10,666 nt of DNA from Alkalibaculum bacchi (lineage in GTDB: Bacteria > Bacillota > Clostridia > Eubacteriales > Alkalibacteraceae), in the NCBI RefSeq assembly GCF_937875145.1, contig NZ_CALNCS010000110.1, positions 1 to 10,666 on the forward strand. The letters run 5' to 3'. Below the pieces are notes generated by a model, which saw only the letters and a program-made list of their open reading frames with translations, was not told where the DNA came from and made no database searches. Shown here one piece after another: positions 6,522 through 10,666 of this stretch; the first letter of the stretch is position 1, and every line of letters starts with the position of its first letter. A program made the translations under genes and the position numbers.

Positions 6522-9500
6522 ATGGCTAATATTGTAAGCATTAAAGATAAAGTAAAACAATTGGATGCTGGAACTTTTCAAAATCTTTGTGACTCTTATT
6601 TATACAAAACTGGTTATCCCAATATAGTTTCTCTTGGTGGAAAAGCAGGCACTCGAAAAACTACTCTTGGTACACCTGATACTTATTTTAATACATCAGA
6701 CGGAAAATATATATTTGTAGAATATACTACTCAGGAACCAGGTCTTTTCAAAAAAATTAAGGACGACATTGTTAAATGTTTAGACACATCAAAAACAGGT
6801 ATTAGTCACGATAAAATTTCTGAAATCATTTATTGTCATACTTCATCCAATATTACACCTGCACAAGATAGTGAAGTAAAAACTTTATGCGCAGATGTTG
6901 GAGTTAAGCTTACAATGATTGGAATTGATAAACTCGTTGAAGATTTATATCTTTTTCATCCTGTTATTGTTCGAGACTTTTTAGGTATATCGATAAGCAC
7001 TGACCAAATTCAGTCACGTGATGATTTTGTCCGAGATTATAACTCGAACAGAATGGCAGCGCCAATTGATACTGAATTTATGTTTAGAGAGAAAGAAATT
7101 AGAGATATCAATGAAGCTTATCAAAAAGTTGACATAGTAATACTAAGTGGAGCGGCGGGTACAGGGAAAACCCGATTGGCTTTGCATTATGCGGAAACCT
7201 ACTCAGATACTCATAATGAAAAGCTCTACTGTATACATAGTAATGCTTTGCCTATATATGAAGACTTGAAGTTTTTCATAGATAGTCCTGGGGACTATTT
7301 CCTTTTTATAGATGATGCAAATCAATTGTTAGGATTACAGCATATTATCCGTTATACAACCATGAAACCCGAAGGGTATAATGTAAAAATACTTATTACG
7401 GTGCGAGATTATGCACTTCAAAAAGTGATAAACGACGTTCGGGAAATCGCTTCTTATGAAAACGCTAATATTAGCGCATTTACAGATGATGAAATTAAGA
7501 TATTGCTTGAAACAGCATTAGGAATTTCCAGTACGGATTATCAAGAAAGGATTATAAGAATAGCAGAGGGAAACGCACGAATTGCTATACTGGCGGGGAA
7601 AGTGGCCTGTAACACAAATCGCTTGGACTCTATTAATGATGTATCACAATTGTACGAAGATTATTATGGTTCTACCTTAGAAGAACATCAATTGCTTATT
7701 GATAATAATTTATGTATGACGGCTGGTATAGTTGCATTTTTAGGTGCAATACATTTAGAACATATTGATTCGTTATTGCCAATTATACAGGCTAAAGGAA
7801 TGTGCAGGGCTAGTTTTATTGAAAATATACGTAAACTTCATGACCAAGAAATTGTTGATATCTGCAATGATAAAGCTGTTAGCTTTTCTGAGCAATGTCT
7901 ATCCAATTATTTAGTTAAATACGTTTTCTTCGATAAAAAATTAATCAGTCTATCAGCTATGATTAGAGCCTGTTTTCAAAGCTATAGGGGGCGAACAATC
8001 TCGTCCATTAACACCTTGCTTAATATTTTCAGAAAAGAAGATCTCTACTGTTTTATTGTGAAGGAAATTAAAATAGTGTGGAATGAATTCTCACAAGATA
8101 AATCTCAATATTTCTTTGAATTTGTCAAAGTGTTTTTTCGTGTTAGTCCCATTGAAGCACTTTTGATTTTGCAAGATGAAATTGATCTTGTAGAAAGCGT
8201 GGTTATTGAGAGTTCTGATATTGATACTGAAAAAGGAAAGAACTATCAGAATGTAACGAATGGTATAATAGAAATTCTAGGTGGATTTGCAGATATGAAT
8301 GATTTGCCAGTAGCATTAGATTTATTTTTCCAATATTATTTAAAACGACCTGATTTATATATGCAATTCTATCACGCAGCTAATCTATACTTTGGTATTA
8401 AAAAAGATTCTATGAGCTATGAATTTTATACACAAATAACTTTCTTTGAGAAGATAAGAGAATATTCAGAAGACTGGAAACAAGTATCTATTGTTATTCT
8501 TTTTTTAGAAGTTTCAAAAGAATTTTTAAAGCTGCATTTTTCTTCAATGGAGGAAGGACGTAAAAATACGGTTACTATGTATCAAATCCCACTAGTCATA
8601 TCTGAAGGTGTTAAAAAATATCGACACCTCATTTGGCAATCCTTGTTTGATCTTTGTAAAATGGATGAGTATAAAGAAAAAGTCAGAAAAATTCTTGATT
8701 CTTATGGAGATACAATTGAGGAAATAAGCCATCCAGTTTTGCAATATGACTTGGCATATAATAAGGTTATCTTGAAATCAAATTTTCCAGCAAACGAATT
8801 GCGGAATTGCCTTTTAGCAGACAGATTATTAAGAGTTTTTACACGTATGAACATTTCTTGCGAATCATTATTTGCTGATTATTTGAAGGGAGAACTCTTT
8901 CGTCTGTATCACCTTCTTAAAGGACCTGATTATGAAAAAGACTTTGATTATAAAGAAAGTAAAAACTTAAAACGGGAAGCAATTGAACAATACGTTTATA
9001 ATTGTGATTTAGCAATGTTCAAGAGGTTAATTGATGTATGCTATGACATAAATGACTTGAATAACCATACTACTTGGAGAGTTGGAGAGGGATTAGGGAT
9101 TGCCTTTAAAGCCATTTCACACAAAAAAAATTACTATATTGATGCAATTAAGTACTACATAGAAAAAGATACACCAAATAATTTGCATCCATATCACTTA
9201 ATAAATAATCTCTTTTCCATTCTGCCTGATGGGGAAGTGTATAGTCTAATTTCTAATAGTGAATACAGCCAAAAAAACATGTGGTTGTATGCGTATTATC
9301 ATGAATTGCCATCAGAGCTAATTACCGAAAACCATTTGCAGGGACTTTATGACTTCTTGGCAGATAATTCTGATGGAGTTATTACTTCATCAACATTACG
9401 TGATGTGGAGTTTTTTGAGAAATACAATGTTATAGATGAAGGAGTTATGATAAAAGGGTGTAAAATTATTTTTTCTAAGATGGAGTACTCACCCTTTATT

Positions 9501-10265
9501 GTGCATATTTATTTTGCTTTACTGTTTAATCACATTCATATTACACCACAGGCAGTTATCCAGAAATTTTATGGCAACTTGGATTTACTCGAAGAAATTT
9601 ATTGTGCAATGCTGCCATATGATAGTCACCATGATAATAATGGCAAGTTTTTAAAAGAACTTTATTTGGTTAGGCCATCTGCGTTGAACAAGTACATTGA
9701 TTACTTGGTAAATGAAAAAAGTGGTACTTTTAGTTATGGTCAAGAAAGGAATCGATGTTTTCTTGAATTAAATGATTTCTTAGAAATATATAATAGAATT
9801 TTTGTGCAATTAATAGGAGGTTATCAATTTCCTAAGATGTCAGTGCCACACTTTTTAGAATTTATATTGTTGCCAACACAAAATGAACAAAACTTATTAG
9901 GAAGGCAAGACGAGTGGATTCGACAATGTATTGAACTATTCTCCGATGATGGAACAAAGATGTATTGTTTGTTTTCGGTTATATCCAAATTGGAGATTAG
10001 TAGAAAGAAAGAATATATTTTGTTGTTTCTTGGGAATAATCATTCATTTGAGGACTTCAAAAGAATTCCTTTAACTCCTACATCATGGAGTTGGTCAGGT
10101 AGTGCTATCCCTATGTATTCTGCTTGGATTGAATTCTTTGAATTATTACTTCCTGAACTTATAGGGTTAAAGTGGATAAAGCATAAAAATTATGTTGAGA
10201 CAAAAATTAATTATTTAAAAAATAGGATTGAATCTGAACAAATTGAAGAAATTTTGAGAGGGTGA
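6522..10265 (+). CDS. Mrr-like nuclease domain / STAND NTPase, putative antiphage sensor
   Basis: This 1247-residue protein has three visible parts. Residues 1-160 resemble an Mrr/PD-(D/E)XK restriction domain: FQNLCDSYLYKTGY, then TPD at 51-53 and a beta strand with VEYT (E67). The usual E-x-K or Q-x-K reads E-Y-T here, so the catalytic lysine is displaced or absent. Residues about 190-370 form a STAND/AAA-type NTPase, with Walker A GAAGTGKT at 210-217, Walker B YFLFIDD (D264, D265), a sensor arginine in ITVRDY (R295) and EGNARIAIL near 349-357, like the conserved STAND segment. The remaining roughly 850 residues show no motif I can name. They look alpha-helical and may be a repeat-type sensor. 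Avs-family proteins share this effector-ATPase-sensor order, but I cannot assign a subtype. There is no signal peptide or membrane segment. The gene follows a 390-base gap and may be read through from the hsd operon, since no terminator was seen between them. Domain calls are fairly sure; antiphage function is inferred. Confidence 0.8.
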   Translation: MANIVSIKDKVKQLDAGTFQNLCDSYLYKTGYPNIVSLGGKAGTRKTTLGTPDTYFNTSDGKYIFVEYTTQEPGLFKKIKDDIVKCLDTSKTGISHDKISEIIYCHTSSNITPAQDSEVKTLCADVGVKLTMIGIDKLVEDLYLFHPVIVRDFLGISISTDQIQSRDDFVRDYNSNRMAAPIDTEFMFREKEIRDINEAYQKVDIVILSGAAGTGKTRLALHYAETYSDTHNEKLYCIHSNALPIYEDLKFFIDSPGDYFLFIDDANQLLGLQHIIRYTTMKPEGYNVKILITVRDYALQKVINDVREIASYENANISAFTDDEIKILLETALGISSTDYQERIIRIAEGNARIAILAGKVACNTNRLDSINDVSQLYEDYYGSTLEEHQLLIDNNLCMTAGIVAFLGAIHLEHIDSLLPIIQAKGMCRASFIENIRKLHDQEIVDICNDKAVSFSEQCLSNYLVKYVFFDKKLISLSAMIRACFQSYRGRTISSINTLLNIFRKEDLYCFIVKEIKIVWNEFSQDKSQYFFEFVKVFFRVSPIEALLILQDEIDLVESVVIESSDIDTEKGKNYQNVTNGIIEILGGFADMNDLPVALDLFFQYYLKRPDLYMQFYHAANLYFGIKKDSMSYEFYTQITFFEKIREYSEDWKQVSIVILFLEVSKEFLKLHFSSMEEGRKNTVTMYQIPLVISEGVKKYRHLIWQSLFDLCKMDEYKEKVRKILDSYGDTIEEISHPVLQYDLAYNKVILKSNFPANELRNCLLADRLLRVFTRMNISCESLFADYLKGELFRLYHLLKGPDYEKDFDYKESKNLKREAIEQYVYNCDLAMFKRLIDVCYDINDLNNHTTWRVGEGLGIAFKAISHKKNYYIDAIKYYIEKDTPNNLHPYHLINNLFSILPDGEVYSLISNSEYSQKNMWLYAYYHELPSELITENHLQGLYDFLADNSDGVITSSTLRDVEFFEKYNVIDEGVMIKGCKIIFSKMEYSPFIVHIYFALLFNHIHITPQAVIQKFYGNLDLLEEIYCAMLPYDSHHDNNGKFLKELYLVRPSALNKYIDYLVNEKSGTFSYGQERNRCFLELNDFLEIYNRIFVQLIGGYQFPKMSVPHFLEFILLPTQNEQNLLGRQDEWIRQCIELFSDDGTKMYCLFSVISKLEISRKKEYILLFLGNNHSFEDFKRIPLTPTSWSWSGSAIPMYSAWIEFFELLLPELIGLKWIKHKNYVETKINYLKNRIESEQIEEILRG

Positions 10266-10278
10266 GTTTCTGATATAA

Positions 10279-10432
10279 TCAAACAAATTGTACCTTGTCT
10301 AACCTAAATTCAACACGTGTATATCCAAACTCATAGCCCTCATACCCAGTCTCCGCATGTCAAATAATTAGAGATGTATCTACATTTATTTCCAAAAGGA
10401 TTATCCCAATTTATGCCGAATATATCCAACAT
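10279..10432 (-). pseudogene. Decayed gene remnant, convergent to the STAND gene
   Basis: On the minus strand, an ATG at 10432-10430 opens a 30-codon frame (MLDIFGINWDNPFGNK onward) that stops at 10340-10342. In another frame the sequence continues as ETGYEGYEFGYTRVEFRL and ends with TGA at 10279-10281. A single frameshift near 10345-10360 would join the two halves. The second frame is also readable further upstream, but with TAA and TGA stops. Either way, the stretch looks like former coding sequence with residue patterns unlike random AT-rich DNA. No ribosome site is evident before the ATG, and I do not recognise the protein. It ends 14 bases from the STAND stop, tail to tail. Confidence 0.3.
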
Positions 10433-10455
10433 AATGATAACAGGAGTGGATTATC

Positions 10456-10506
10456 TTGGATAAAAACAGCGTTCGGAAAATTGAAGGTTACAATGCATCA
10501 AGGTAA
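10456..10506 (+). pseudogene. Possible N-terminal scrap of a serine recombinase
   Basis: After GGAG at 10443-10446, a TTG-initiated frame gives LDKNSVRKIEGYNASR and then TAA. Some large serine recombinases of Bacillota begin with a similar N-x-VRKIE segment before their catalytic domain; this comparison is from memory. A different frame just downstream gives KRQIRPYMA, loosely like the first recombinase strand, but the catalytic serine and arginine are not there. The stretch then runs into the terminator hairpin. If correct, it is a mobile-element scar at the right edge of the island. The match is very short and could be chance. Confidence 0.2.
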
Positions 10507-10531
10507 GCGTCAAATACGCCCGTACATGGCT

Positions 10532-10572
10532 ATCGCCGATGTTAGAGAAATCCCTCATCGGCGATGCTTTTT
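10532..10572 (+). terminator. Rho-independent terminator
   Basis: A perfect 10-base inverted repeat (ATCGCCGATG at 10532-10541 and CATCGGCGAT at 10556-10565) with a 14-base loop is followed by GC and TTTTT at 10568-10572. The T tract lies only on the + strand side, so it terminates rightward transcription, most simply that of the STAND gene about 270 bases upstream. It also lies just past the end of the convergent minus-strand gene, but there is no T tract in that direction. It is the only strong intrinsic terminator seen in the window. Confidence 0.85.
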
Positions 10573-10583
10573 ACCCTTTTGTA

Positions 10584-10666
10584 CTATCTGCAGATCAGTG
10601 ACATAAATTCTTTATCAGATAAATCCACACCAACATCTACACCAGCCTCTGAGATTAAATCGTAGA
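10584..10666 (-). CDS. C-terminal end of an unidentified minus-strand gene (partial)
   Basis: On the minus strand a frame is open from the window edge to TAG at 10584-10586. It gives 26 complete codons ending in DLSDKEFMSLICR, preceded by SEAGVDVGV. The regular hydrophobic and acidic pattern and the convergent placement before the terminator support real coding. However, only the tail is visible and the family cannot be named. It converges on the STAND gene and probably marks the right boundary of the defence island. Confidence 0.45.
   Translation of the reverse strand, partial: YDLISEAGVDVGVDLSDKEFMSLICR

Noticed and set aside
9123..9130. Run of eight A bases in the STAND gene as a possible slippage switch
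   Set aside because: Runs of this length are expected in such AT-rich DNA, and the frame is intact and continues for more than 1 kb afterwards.
10271..10279. TGATATAAT just after the STAND stop as an extended -10 promoter
   Set aside because: There is no -35 element at suitable spacing and no intact + strand gene downstream for it to serve.

Overview
The window is AT-rich. Its long, closely packed genes all lie on the + strand and start from Shine-Dalgarno sites such as AGGAG or GAGGTGA. TGG encodes tryptophan throughout, so the standard bacterial code applies. These features suggest a low-GC Bacillota, probably a clostridial or gut Lachnospiraceae-like genome. This is a judgement from base composition and protein flavour; no taxonomic marker gene is present.

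Layout. Positions 1-201 are a leader with a candidate promoter (-10 TATAAT at 116-121). At 262-2790 lies hsdR, the restriction and translocase subunit of a type I restriction-modification system. At 2801-5296 a single reading frame fuses the HsdM adenine methyltransferase to a two-TRD HsdS specificity module. One base after its stop, at 5298-6131, is a HEPN-domain protein with an intact R-N-x3-H ribonuclease motif. Positions 6132-6521 contain no intact gene. They hold a decayed small gene (6208-6506) with two frameshifts and an in-frame stop. At 6522-10265 lies a 1247-residue protein with an N-terminal Mrr/PD-(D/E)XK-like domain, a STAND-type P-loop NTPase and about 850 residues of unrecognised, probably helical, C-terminal region.

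The right flank (10266-10666) holds a decayed minus-strand gene remnant, a possible serine-recombinase N-terminal scrap, a strong hairpin terminator (10532-10572) and the C-terminal end of a minus-strand gene that runs off the window.

How it may work together (inference): this is a defence island. HsdR plus the HsdM-HsdS fusion would give methylation-dependent self/non-self DNA cleavage. The HEPN protein, tightly coupled to the fusion gene, is placed like the anticodon nuclease PrrC in type I R-M loci and could be a second-line RNase released when restriction is inhibited. The nuclease-STAND protein resembles Avs-like pattern-recognition defence ATPases in architecture and is probably a separate layer. 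The decayed gene just before it may have been its lost small partner. No integrase, tRNA gene, CRISPR array or complete insertion sequence was seen.
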